22,500 bases of DNA from Actinidia chinensis (Eukaryota; Streptophyta; Magnoliopsida; Ericales; Actinidiaceae). The stretch covers positions 7,501-30,000 of the forward strand of contig VIGQ01001150.1 of assembly GCA_009663005.1 (NCBI GenBank). Direction: 5' to 3'. The position numbers and the translations under genes are program-made. Position 1 is the first letter of the stretch. The number at the start of each line of letters is the position of its first letter. This document shows positions 1 through 8,999 of this stretch, in pieces. Below the pieces are notes generated by a model. The model saw nothing but the letters and a program-made list of their open reading frames with translations. It was not told the DNA's origin and ran no database searches.

Positions 1-766
1 TTTCTTTTTTTGTCAAGTTTGAAATGATTTTTTTATTTTTTTTGATTCTCTAAGTACGAGAAAACCCGAAAAAAGTATAAATTTTAATTAAATGGTAAAC
101 AAAGTTCATTTATAATAAAAAGAAAAATCTCATAATTAAAAAAATCTAATCAAATAAGCTATAAAAACTACGCTATACGGTTAAAATATATCATAAATTC
201 AGTTTTACAGAAACATAAATTTTTATTCACATATCAATAGGACTTGCAAAATCGGCTGAGGCCAAGCTAGATTTTATTTCAAGCTTGTTTTATTTAAGAT
301 TTTTACGAGTTTAAAGCTCGATTTTAATAAAAAAATTTAACTGAGTCATGCTGAAGTCCCCGGGAATGACTCCGCGAACATCCTCGTTTCGTCTTGGGAG
401 CACTAGCTTGTCATAAATAAACAATGTGTTCTTATTTGGTAAATTAAACCTACGAACAATAGTTCTACAGTCTAAAAAAAATTGTTTAAATCTCCACAAG
501 GCTAGGCGCCTGTTCCAAATCGGACAGCAGCTTATTTGAATTTAATTGTCTTGGATTTATTCGTACAATTTAGTTATTTTAATTTTTTTTTTAAATATAT
601 TTTGAATAAGTAATATTTATATTATAAAATAGTTAAAAATTAATATATAAAAAATATATTTAATTAAATTAAATTAATATTTATTTTCGTAGTATTTTAA
701 ATAACTTCATAAATAAGTATCAAACATAAAATTATAATCATTATTTGTATAATATTAATCATTGAT
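1..766. other. AT-rich intergenic flank
   Basis: No gene is supported here. Most of the stretch is A/T runs. A slightly more GC-rich patch lies at about 340-430, and its minus strand is open for 62 codons (499 to 311), but I recognise no domain and the codons resemble no family I know. Bases 590-680 are nearly pure A/T. It may be decayed repeat. Confidence 0.5.
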
Positions 767-1165
767 CCGATTATTCTTTGTATTTTCAAATACTCCTTTT
801 TTTTTCCACTCTTCCCTTCTTCCTTTCCTCCTCTATTCCCCTCTTTCCTTCCTGTTCCCCCCCCCCCTCCTCCCTCCCCTTCCCCCCCTCCTTTTCCCCC
901 CATACTTCAGCTTACTTGTACATCCTAGATAAACCCTGTAACCAAACCATCAGATCTGGGGCCCGCATTCCTCTCCTCACTTGAATACTGGCTTCAACGC
1001 CCCGCCTTCCCGAAGCCACTGTCTCCCCCTCTCTCCTCTTCTCTCCTCTTCTCTCTCTCTCTCTCTCTCATAACGCACACATTTTGCATGTGTGTGGTTC
1101 TTCTTTTTTTGGGGCTCTCGACTGTTCAGGAATCGGGAGGGCAACGACGAAAGAAGCAAGAATAG
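767..1165 (+). promoter_or_regulatory. Pyrimidine-rich promoter / 5' leader-like stretch
   Basis: The + strand is strongly C/T-biased from about 795 to 1070. It includes an 11-base C run (857-867) and a CT microsatellite (about 1049-1069), and is followed by more mixed sequence to about 1165. CT-rich 'Y patch' sequence close to transcription starts and in 5' leaders is typical of plant genes. The only host gene seen downstream on this strand is the NOI/RIN4-like gene, so this could be its promoter and untranslated first exon. That link is inference: I found no definite TATA box, start codon or splice donor. The open minus strand here is a shadow of the repeat. Confidence 0.35.
1049..1069. repeat. 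(CT)n microsatellite
   Basis: About ten tandem CT dinucleotides within the larger pyrimidine-rich tract. Such repeats are common in plant 5' leaders and are length-polymorphic. Confidence 0.9.
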
Positions 1166-1659
1166 GCAATTTCAAAAATTTTGAAGAGAACTCACTTTGT
1201 TTTCTCTTTCTGCGAAATAACATTCCGGTACGAAAATGAATACTACACCTCTAACAGACAACTAAATATATATATTATATATATATATATATATACAATA
1301 CTACAAACCCCATAGTTTTTTTTCCATGATTGTGAATTTTGTATTGTTTATGTCTATTATGATTTTTGTATCTGGTAGATTTCTCCAGTTCCCTTGGGGG
1401 ATTCCTGGGGGGGGTCGAGTTCTCTTGCGAATTACTGTTTTGGTATTCACATTCACTGACCACTTGTTGCTATGCTAGAAAATTGCCTTTTTAGATTCGC
1501 TCCTATAATTGTGTGCATTTACATACTATCACAGACAGTATGTTGTTGTAATCATCATAATTGTTTTTTGTCTATATATTTTATTGTTTTTTAATGAAGT
1601 TTTCACAACACATGCATTGACTAGTTTTCTGTTTGTTTCTATATTATACAAGATATATA
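1166..1659. other. Non-coding stretch before the Helitron
   Basis: No coding signal is visible. It holds a TA microsatellite at about 1266-1296 and an 8-base G run at 1407-1414. If the leader at 767-1165 belongs to the NOI gene, this would be the first part of a long intron. Confidence 0.4.
1266..1296. repeat. (TA)n microsatellite
   Basis: An almost uninterrupted run of TA dinucleotides with one phase break near 1275. Confidence 0.9.
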
Positions 1660-1670
1660 TCTTATCTTGT
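1648..1670. repeat. Inverted repeat at the Helitron 5' boundary
   Basis: Eight-base arms ACAAGATA (1648-1655) and TATCTTGT (1663-1670) flank a 7-base centre. The arms straddle the likely Helitron start, so the palindrome is part host and part element, or the true boundary lies slightly further left. Confidence 0.7.
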
Positions 1671-2084
1671 ATATATAAATGTGAGTGAATACGAATAGTA
1701 TGATCCACCATACTTTCCTTCCATTTTGTAAATATAGTTTCAGTCCCAAGTTTTTTTATTTAGACAATTTAGTCCCCTATATTTTTTAATAATTACAAAT
1801 TGGGGTCCCTTTGAAAATTATGGCATAACTACATAATTGCCCCTACAAATTGCTGTTCATATTATATTTACGATCCCCTTAGTTTTGATTATAGTCAAAT
1901 TTTGTATCCCAAAAACTTCTTATCCTTTTGCTGTAATCATATTTTTATAACAAATTTCTAGTTTTCAAATTGTGCTGATCGAATCTAACTAAATAATGAT
2001 CATAAAATGAAAATAAAATTTGTGGGGAAAATAAAATTGTATAACATTTTGATACAATCAATAAAGGTAATTGATTTTCGGCAC

Positions 2085-2365
2085 CCTCGAAAATTACAAC
2101 AAAACACATCATTACCCTCTCCCCCCGCCGGGGGGGACCCGCCCAGGTTTCCGACGAGATTTACAGGATTTGGTTGGTCCCGAGATCCTTTCAGATATAA
2201 GTCTCTTCCATAAAGCCCCTTTCTGCAATCGTAATCTAAGGCCTGACAAAGAGGCTTCTACCATATCTTGTACCCAGGGGGGCAAAAAGGCAAGACGGGA
2301 AACGGGCCCGTCGAAAATGACAGGATCGCGGTTGCTCTGGGCTACCCGACATAGGGAATCTTAAT
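2085..2365 (+). other. GC-rich island inside the Helitron (possible captured fragment)
   Basis: This stretch is clearly richer in G+C than the AT-rich sequence on both sides, and one + frame is open for 97 codons (2071-2364). I do not recognise the translation and see no start context or domain. Helitrons often carry captured pieces of host genes, so a captured exon or intergenic fragment is one explanation; unusual non-coding filler is another. The C and G runs at about 2119-2136 could also be sequence errors that shift the frame. Confidence 0.4.
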
Positions 2366-2741
2366 TGTTTGTCTTTCTCCCTCCCCCCCCCTTCTTTTCC
2401 CCCTCAACTTCCCTTAATACAAATGCATACATTTTGTAGAACTTGTCAAATTGTGGTCTAATATTAATATAAATGGTGATTCAAATTCAGTCAAATTTTA
2501 CCTCAACTAGATAATTTTTTTTTATTCAATATGTCAATTTTAGTATAATTTTGTCAATATTTAACAATGTATCATTTTTTTTTGATCAAAAACGTGGGCA
2601 AATTTTTAACAACCAATTTATTATATTTTAAGGTCTAAAATTATGAAAATTAATTAAAATATATTGGCGCATGTGCAAAATTTTTTTGATATACGTCATT
2701 ACAATAATATCTCATTGGTGAAATTAATATTACAATTTGTC

Positions 2742-2781
2742 AATTTGGGTACATAGTACAATGTGTAAATTTGGGTACATA
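2742..2781. repeat. Short direct repeat, 26-base period
   Basis: The 14-base string AATTTGGGTACATA occurs at 2742-2755 and again at 2768-2781, within the AT-rich body of the Helitron. Confidence 0.8.
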
Positions 2782-3139
2782 TTATAAAACATTTACTATA
2801 AATAACCGCAAAAAAAAATTGTCAAATTGTGCAATTTTTTTTTATAAAATATAATTGTTTAGATCCTAAACATTTTATGGCAAAATATCCCCAATCTGGT
2901 AGGTGCAAATTTTTTATAAAGTTGGTCGCGCAATTTTTTTAGTATTTCTTTGTTTACTATATATATTTTTTTATAATTAATATAAATTTTTTGGCCTACC
3001 ATTTGGTTCAAAAATTGGGTTCTCACTTCGAAATGTGTGCAATTTTTAGTGCAAAGGAAAGTGAATTTTTTTGCAACAAAGGTGTGCAAAATTTGGGTAA
3101 TGTAAACCTTTATACACACAACTAATTATTTTCTTTCAT

Positions 3140-3565
3140 TTTGCCTCTACCACTAATTTTTTTTTTCAAACATTAATTATTTATAAATTTTGACATTAAA
3201 TCTTTGGTACAATTTAATAAAACCTTTTTTACCAATTATTCCCTCTTACCAAAATTTTCTTTTAATTCTGCCCCTATTGTTTATACTTTATTTTTGAATT
3301 GTGCCCCATGAACAATATCTCCAGCTACCCAAATTATTTTTTTTCAATTTTGCCCCTACTTTAAATTTTTTTTTAAATTTTGGCCCCTACTACTCACATT
3401 AACTATTTGTTACCACACCATTTTGTTGTTATTATTTTTTTTGTTCTCGATTTTCTCGCCTATGAACAGCTAAATCGCCCTACCAATCATTTTTTTTTTT
3501 TTTGAATTTTGCCCCCCACTTTTTATTTTTTTTTTTTTTTCCTATTTTTTGATTTTGTCCCTATT
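3140..3565. repeat. Degenerate T-run / GCCCCT periodic sequence
   Basis: Oligo-T stretches alternate irregularly with short blocks such as TTTTGCCCCTA. A similar pattern with TAGTCCCC or GGGGTCCC blocks occurs at about 1735-1900. This is low-complexity, non-coding Helitron filler rather than a gene. Confidence 0.6.
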
Positions 3566-3632
3566 TACATAAAACTTTTTTCAAATTAATTAGTTCTTGG
3601 TTAATGGATTGGCTTATTCCTGAAAACCTTGT

Positions 3633-3660
3633 CCGTGCAATAGCACGGGTAATTTACTAG
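3633..3660 (+). terminator. Helitron 3' terminal hairpin and CTAG end
   Basis: Six-base-pair stem CCGTGC / GCACGG with a 4-base AATA loop, then eight bases, then CTAG; the next base is T. In Helitrons this structure marks the end of rolling-circle strand transfer (a transposition terminator, not a transcription terminator). Confidence 0.85.
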
Positions 3661-4710
3661 TATATATATATATATAATGTACATGCATTTTTCCCTGTTT
3701 CTCTTGATTTCCTGGCCTTTAAAGGGTCAGTGAAAAGTATTTTAACTATAGTTTAAACTCCACTTCATGGAAGGTCGTTTCAAAAATGCGGGCCGAAGAA
3801 CCACTGTTTTCAATTTGTTTTACTAATGTGGCTTATAGTTGGAAGTTTGAACAGTAATGAAAAAGCCATTTTTTCAGTATTCTTTCTCAAATTTACTCGT
3901 ATTGCTAACCTTGGCTCATGTTTTTGTTATCACCAACATCTTATGGCGCAATTGGAAATGTAAACTCACTATGTTGAAGATGGATTTATGTTTTCCTATT
4001 TTTTAGAAAAGTGTTTACACGGAAGTTTCTAAAATGTTAAAATAGATCAGTAATATTGACCCAAATGAATGCTGAATTGCCTTGGTCCTTGATTAACACC
4101 ACGAGCGTCCCGAGAACTCAAAATGGGCCAAGGGTTATTGGATGATTGTTGAAAATCACAAACCACACGAAAAACCTACAGCATGGTGTCGGAACTACTC
4201 GAGAAGAAAAACTACCGGATGCTTGATGCAGTCAAATTCCTATATTTTTTTTATATTATTTTTATAGCTTCAAGTAATCCCCGTCTAGCTCAATTGGGAT
4301 CCGAAAAGACTAATGGTCTGAAGTTTAAATGGTTGGACAAATCCCCCTCCGATGGCTTAAAAAGACTCTAACGGTGACCCATTGAACCAAAATCAGGATA
4401 TTTACCATTGAATATGTCATCTATACTTTTAACATAGAGTGGAGATCATACATGGTTTGGAGTAATAGAGAGGAAGTTAGTGGTTGAATTACCTTGATTT
4501 TTATTGAGAATGATAAGTAGATCTTGTCCTTTTTTTTTTCCTGGCTTCTTTTAGTTCTTTTGTTCCCAACCTCTATAATGGTGAAAAAAATGCTCTTTTA
4601 TTGCGCCTTTACAAAACTTTATGGATAACCAACAAACTTTTTATCGATTAGTTTTTTTGAACGCGTTGACATCCCCAAATCATCATTAGTGGAAATCTTG
4701 CATTCCACAG
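3661..4710 (+). other. Probable intron upstream of the NOI exon
   Basis: No coding domain is seen. It starts with a TA microsatellite (3661-3676) right after the Helitron. A 62-codon open frame at 4183-4371 shows no recognisable domain. The stretch ends in a CCACAG splice acceptor at 4705-4710, directly before the NOI exon. A short coding first exon should lie somewhere upstream, because NOI genes usually begin with a very short exon; I could not place it. Confidence 0.45.
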
Positions 4711-4921
4711 GAAACGGGGGTCGACCATTGCCCCAAGGTTTGGCGAGTGGGATTTCAATGACACCCGGCGTTCCATGCCCGCGAGGCTTCACGTCTGATA
4801 TTTAAACGGCTAGGATATGAGAAAAGATCAGGAGGCAGCCCGAACTCATCAACAAAGCTGAAGAATCGGGCATAAATCTAAATGAAGCGACATCTTCCTT
4901 GGAAAGTCCCTTCAGTGTCTT
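4711..4921 (+). CDS. NOI/RIN4-like gene, exon encoding the NOI domain (frameshifted)
   Basis: After a CAG acceptor the exon reads N-G-G-R-P-L-P (4713-4733), followed across small frame slips by K (4735-4737), F-G-E-W-D-F-N-D (4739-4762), P-A (4765-4770), S (4772-4774), E (4783-4785), F-T (4788-4793), I-F (4798-4803) and A-R (4809-4814), then E-K. This is the order of the NOI domain (PxFGxWD...GFTxIFxKAR). The family includes RIN4, a plasma-membrane immune regulator targeted by bacterial effectors, and small NOI proteins. Position, acceptor and the matching last exon at 6704 support a real gene. Roughly eight one- or two-base insertions or deletions break the frame within about 100 bases, so this is either a pseudogene or poor sequence. 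The exon end is uncertain; a GT at 4922 is one candidate donor. Confidence 0.7.
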
Positions 4922-5285
4922 GTAATGCATTCGTTTCTGGCCTTTTCTTCTCTTAGTCTTACTTGGCCCACTTTGTTTTTTCTTTTGAACTCCAATATTT
5001 GTCTCTATATCCTTTTTTCTTTTTCCCTAGTTAATTGCATGGATTAATTAGAAGGATTATGCACGAAACGTAAGCATTGGTCCTTCTATGAAGTTTTAAC
5101 GAGTAGGATAAACTTGTGGGGTCGTGTAGTTGGCCAGTTCGTAGAACAATATAGCCTCAAATATACATATATATTCGAGACCAGGACCAACTGTTGATTT
5201 GTGGTTGAGAACTTTCTTTACGTTGTGGCCTTGCAATTTTGAAAATTTGATATTATTTGGGAATTCGGTTTTTTAAAGAGTTTAA
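4922..5285 (+). other. Intron of the NOI gene, first part
   Basis: No coding domain. T-rich, intron-like sequence lies between the NOI-domain exon and a retroelement remnant. Confidence 0.45.
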
Positions 5286-5395
5286 ATTTTCCAGAACCAC
5301 CGAAGTTGGTCACCTATTCAATTACTTGATTTCGGTGGCGTGGAAGAATTTCCGTCTCTGACAACCGAGGTCGATTTCTTCTCAGGGAGGAGAAA

Positions 5396-5477
5396 TGATG
5401 CGGGATAAAATTGTATTTATTTATTAATTCTTGTAATTTTTTCTTTTAAATTTATTAATTAGTTATTTTTATTTTTT

Positions 5478-5516
<39 letters not shown>

Positions 5517-5909
5517 TTAGGAGTCTTATTTTAATTTTAGTAGTATCAATAAATTTTATTTTCAAATTATGGAGTTTTTACGTAATGTTAGGAGTCCTTA
5601 TTTTTAAATTTTTTAGTTAGTGTTATCAAATAGATTAGTTTTTTTTTTTTATTCTATTGAAGGGTTTTTTATTTTTGTTTTTGCGATGGAAGCATTATGT
5701 TATGAAATAATAGAAAAACGATGATGTTTTTCTTTTCTTCTTCCAAACCTTTGAATCTGGGCGGAAGCCAAACTTCTCTCCCTTTCTTCTTTTGATTCCG
5801 GCGGAAGCCAAACTTTTCCCCCTCCCTCTACACTTTTTGTTAACGATTTCTATTTTTGATATCCGCTTACATCGTAGGACTATCAATTTAAATTGTTTGT
5901 CCTGCGTCA
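5396..5909 (+). repeat. Putative 3' LTR of the intronic gypsy remnant
   Basis: Candidate LTR of about 514 bases with TG start and CA end, directly after a purine tract. It contains two related blocks built on AGGAGT...TTAGGAGTC and a 40-base tandem repeat at 5761-5815. No target duplication can be checked because the left side is truncated. Confidence 0.4.
5761..5815. repeat. 40-base-period tandem repeat
   Basis: The 15-mer GCGGAAGCCAAACTT occurs at 5761-5775 and 5801-5815, and C/T-rich sequence follows both copies. Confidence 0.85.
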
Positions 5910-6703
5910 CGGGAACATAGAAAGAAAATTAGCAGTATACCTAATATCTGACCTCGAAATATAGAATGAAGCGTCTGGAATTAAGTTACAATGAATATGG
6001 TCAATTAGTGGTGAGTTTTAAATGAGAAATAAATGTTAAAGTGGAATGAAGTTCTTCCCCTGTTATCTTTTCGGGTAATGCAGTGCTTTTGTAGACTTTT
6101 GTTTGTCCTCGAGTCTGCCAGCTGGCTTTTCCACATTTCGAGCTAAATTAATTTTCCCGAACCTGTGAATTAATATTATGGCATGTAAAACATACATAAA
6201 CTAATATTTTTTCACAAAAGTTCCTCACCATCCTTTGGCTGTGGCAAATTATGTATACCAAGACGTTTGATTTGCATATGATATGTTTTGTGAATTGCTC
6301 ATGAATGCCATTCAAGTATTGAGCCTATTAGTTTGAATTGTTTTTTGTTTCAACTAGTAAGTCTATATATTAACTGGCAAAACCTCTTTTTGGTAAGCAT
6401 TCAGCTTTTCCCACTTCAACAATCGTTTTTTGGAAATCTCGTTTTAACTGACCAATTTCTGCATTCACCATACTGGCATACAAAACTAAATGAAGGGCAT
6501 TTGGCCATTTCTTCTGGGTTGCTTAGTGGACATTGAAAATATAATGACAGTAAATTGAATGGCAATATCCGTTGTTGGTTTGCTTACTCCGGATGTTGGG
6601 GGAATAGTGTGATGGGACTACATCTTGACCCTTGATTGAATTTCAGCGACGGATAATCACATTATAGTCCTGTTTTCTGTGATTTTATGATGTCACTTTG
6701 CAG
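5910..6703 (+). other. Intron of the NOI gene, second part
   Basis: No further coding domain is recognised; a 67-codon open frame at 6333-6536 looks like chance. It ends in a T-rich tract and TTTGCAG acceptor (6697-6703), directly before the last NOI exon. Confidence 0.5.
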
Positions 6704-6749
6704 AAAAAAAATTGGTTTTGCTGCATACATCTGCCCTGTGCTGACTTGA
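6704..6749 (+). CDS. NOI/RIN4-like gene, last exon with W-F-C-C motif
   Basis: Right after the TTTGCAG acceptor the frame reads K-K-N-W-F-C-C-I-H-L-P-C-A-D. NOI/RIN4 proteins end in a short exon coding for K-K-W-[FLY]-C-C followed by about ten residues. The paired cysteines are the acylation site that anchors RIN4 to the plasma membrane. Here an extra base or codon in the A run inserts N before W. A TGA at 6747-6749, one base out of frame, probably marks the real stop; the literal frame runs on to about 6803. Two AATAAA signals follow closely (6749-6754 and 6773-6778). With the exon at 4711 this fixes gene identity and strand. Confidence 0.7.
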
Positions 6750-7533
6750 ATAAACGGATACGGCCTTTGACCAATAAAGTAGTCACGCCACCCATATTTC
6801 AGTAGGACTGGAGCTTGGTCAGCTGGATGGGGTCCCTACTGGAATCTGTTTTGAAATATATTTGAACTTAATGACATTGAGGTCTTAGTCCCAGAAAATT
6901 AAATTTGAAACGATGTGATGTTGTCGTGTTTGTTTGGTGGTGTCCATTTTGTTTTGCTTTTGCTTCTTCAATTAATCATTTCTTTCACAACAAAGCTGCA
7001 ACTTGTGCTTTGCGATAACTGGAATGGTGCATCGATGGAGATTTTGATTGAAATTTTGTCCCTTTGGTGCCGTTTGGTCCCTTTTCTTGCTTAGAAACTA
7101 GTGGCTGAATTCATTGGGGCCCCACGTAAAACATGAGTTAATTATGCTGATGCTATGCCTGTAAAACCATGAGCAAAAAATCGTTTTAACTAACACGTCA
7201 GGCACAGTTGGCCGGAACTACGTTTTTGGGACTGGTTGAATTTGGATTTCCCCGTTCCACTTCAGTTTTTGTATGATTCCTTATAACCCAAAGAGACAGA
7301 TACACATCGTGAAATACGTAAGTCCATATATTGCAGCGGAAACATATCAACTTTTCGTTTTTATCTTCATATATTCCCTCATAACCTATTATTTTACTAT
7401 TATAATACAATAATAGTTCATTAATAATAAAACTAATACTCTTAATGGGCCGCATTAACTCTCCATAGGGATATTCTTACATAGCCTGAAGATGTCCACA
7501 ACATTTCCTCGTGGTTTGTGGTCCTGAGTTCCA
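6750..7533 (+). other. 3' untranslated and downstream flank of the NOI gene
   Basis: No second gene is recognised. AATAAA motifs near the start could serve polyadenylation. An 85-codon minus-strand open frame (7455-7198) has no recognised domain. It ends at the outer gypsy LTR. Confidence 0.45.
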
Positions 7534-7799
7534 TGGTTATGATCACATGGGAAGTTAGTTACGACAGTTGCAACAATACTGAGCTGGTGCCACAAACAGT
7601 AGCCATTTCTTGTTTTCCTGGATTCTGTTTAATCTGTTAAGAAATGTATTAAAGAGGGAGAACCTCGCTCCCCCCTCCCCTTTCCCCCCCCCCCCCCCCT
7701 AGGTCCCGGGTATTGGTGGTTTTGAATTTCAATTGGGGGAATAAAGAATTACTCCTCTTTCCTGTTCTTTTCAATCTTCTTCTTCTTCCTATCATAACA
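7534..7799 (+). repeat. 5' LTR of the outer gypsy element
   Basis: It aligns along its length with 17838-18082, sharing blocks such as TATGATCACATG, GAAGTTAGTTACGACA, TGGTGCCACAAA, TGTATTAAAGAGGGAGAA and GGTATTGGTGGTTTTG-like sequence. It ends ATAACA. A C-rich block with a 16-base C run (7684-7699) is absent from the 3' copy. Confidence 0.92.
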
Positions 7800-7811
7800 T
7801 GGTATCAGAGA
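7800..7811 (+). other. Primer binding site, tRNA-Met type
   Basis: TGGTATCAGAG directly follows the LTR end. It matches the usual plant retrotransposon site complementary to the 3' end of initiator methionine tRNA, where first-strand synthesis starts. Confidence 0.88.
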
Positions 7812-7839
7812 GGCATCTTTACGTGAGAGATCCATTGAA

Positions 7840-8620
7840 ATGGCTATGGAACTAGGAGTCAAGATCTCAAGAAATTAGAAGAACTGTTCGTACTTGAAGG
7901 AACATCAAGGAAAGAGCTGCAAGGGAAATGAAGAGATCAGAAAATTCCTCTAAAAGGGTTGGGGGGAAATCAAGGAGATGCTGTCTGCGTCACCTGAAGT
8001 ATGATCAATTGGCTGATATGTGCATGGAGGCAATCACAGAACATTCAAATGGGAATGGATATTGACTCAGAGCAGGAAGTCCCCAACCTCAATTGACGAC
8101 TGGGTTTGCGTACTTTAGGCATGCCCAAGATTGATTTTCCTAGGTTTTTTGGTGAAGATCCTACTGGTTGTGTATACAAATGTGGAAGATCTTGAGTATA
8201 ATACAATTGATAACCAAATAAAGTAAAATTGGCCATTTACACGTGAAGACAAAGCATTTGCAATGGTATCAATGGTTTGAAAAAACCCATTGTATAGTCA
8301 ATAGGGGAGAAATTCAAAAAAAGGAGTCATCTTGATTTGGACTGATGTTTTTGAAGATGCTTGGGTGAATTGACAAGTTGAAACAAATAACCATTGTTAA
8401 GGAATATCAAGAAACAATTTGAGTTTTTGGCCAACAAAACTCAAAATTTGCCATAGAGTTGCTTCACTAGGTTTTATCAGGGGGTTAAAGGAGGCGATAA
8501 AGCCAATGAGTAATGTTAGACCTGCAAACCCACCCAAGCCATTGGTTGGCCAAATTACAAGGAGAACAATATAGAGCTATGGCAAGAAAATAGGCAGAGC
8601 TTTAAAGCCTGGGGAATGTA
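7840..8620 (+). pseudogene. gag of the outer gypsy element, 5' part
   Basis: Fragments in all three frames give a typical gypsy Gag. M-A-M-E-L-G-V begins near 7838, and a run reading K-I-D-F-P-R-F-F-G-E-D-P (about 8130-8163) is the start of the retrotransposon gag domain. Later come L-Q-W-Y-Q-W-like and K-E-Y-Q-E-Q-F-E-like runs (about 8255-8425) and G-L-K-E-A-like sequence. Gag forms the virus-like particle in the cytoplasm. The frame is broken many times by single-base indels. The copia insertion at 8621 cuts gag before its zinc knuckle; the rest resumes at 14256. Confidence 0.75.
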
Positions 8621-8905
8621 TGTTGAAAACAGAAATGAAAAAGAGAAAATGTGTATTATTTGTTATATTTCACCAATTACATAAGGGCCTATTTATAGGA
8701 CAAACTTAGAACAAAGATGAGTTATAGCATAATGACCTTATGTCATCATTCCACAAAATCACAAAATGGGATAGCAAGTCACCAATGGTGACTCCAAATT
8801 TAAACAATGTTAGGTTACCTAACACTTTCCCCAATTTGGATTTACCTAACAATTCAAAATGTTAGGCTACCTACCCAATTGGACTTTACCTAACAATCTT
8901 CAACA
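8621..8905 (-). repeat. 3' LTR of the copia element (left copy)
   Basis: 285 bases, TGTTGAAAAC...CTTCAACA, with terminal inverted repeats TGTTGAA / TTCAACA. It contains repeated blocks AATGTTAGG(T/C)TACCTA. It matches the split right LTR on both sides of the solo-LTR insertion. Confidence 0.92.
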
Positions 8906-8915
8906 CTCCCCCTCA
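8906..8915 (-). other. Polypurine tract of the copia element
   Basis: CTCCCCCTCA on the + strand, i.e. TGAGGGGGAG on the coding strand, abuts the left LTR. It primes second-strand synthesis and confirms the minus orientation. Confidence 0.8.
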
Positions 8916-8999
8916 GTGCGTGCGAAGATATCTCTCAGCCCAGGCTTGTGGGGATGAAATGATGAGGTCGGCTACCCAGATCCTTGGTAAAGATGATCC

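Larger units (their letters stand above)
1660..3660 (+). mobile_element. Non-autonomous Helitron, about 2.0 kb
   Basis: The 3' terminus has all the hallmarks of plant Helitrons: a GC-rich hairpin with six-base-pair arms (CCGTGC / GCACGG, loop AATA, 3633-3648), a short AT-rich spacer, and terminal CTAG at 3657-3660 followed by a host T. The 5' end should be TC preceded by A. Two candidates fit, at 1660 and 1665, followed by an AT-rich start of the type seen in Helitrons. Helitrons move by rolling-circle replication using a Rep/helicase protein. Nothing resembling Rep or helicase is encoded here, so the element would depend on an enzyme supplied elsewhere. It has no terminal inverted repeats or target duplication, as expected. 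The 3' end is well supported; the 5' boundary is less certain. Confidence 0.75.
5286..5909 (+). mobile_element. 3'-terminal remnant of a Ty3/gypsy element in the NOI intron
   Basis: At 5340-5395 a + frame gives a short run with F-P-S and acidic residues, followed by G-R-R-N-D, resembling the end of a gypsy polyprotein. Overlapping it is a purine tract (AGGGAGGAGAAA, 5384-5395), then sequence starting TGATGCGGG. The following 0.5 kb is AT-rich, has LTR-like repeated blocks (around 5505-5540 and 5571-5610) and ends TGCGTCA at 5909. Purine tract followed by TG...CA is the layout of a 3' LTR. The body of the element is absent, so this would be a truncated copy. A second LTR was not found, so this is a moderate-confidence call. 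Confidence 0.45.

Noticed and set aside
311..499. 62-codon minus-strand frame in a GC-richer patch
   Set aside because: There is no recognisable domain, start context or neighbouring exon signal; kept only as a remark on the flank.
697..984. Glycine/glutamate-rich and serine/proline-rich open frames on opposite strands
   Set aside because: Both are translations of the same pyrimidine-rich tract and reflect composition only.
4183..4371. 62-codon + strand frame upstream of the NOI exon as a possible first exon
   Set aside because: It is much longer than the usual NOI first coding exon, shows no family similarity and has no clear donor site.
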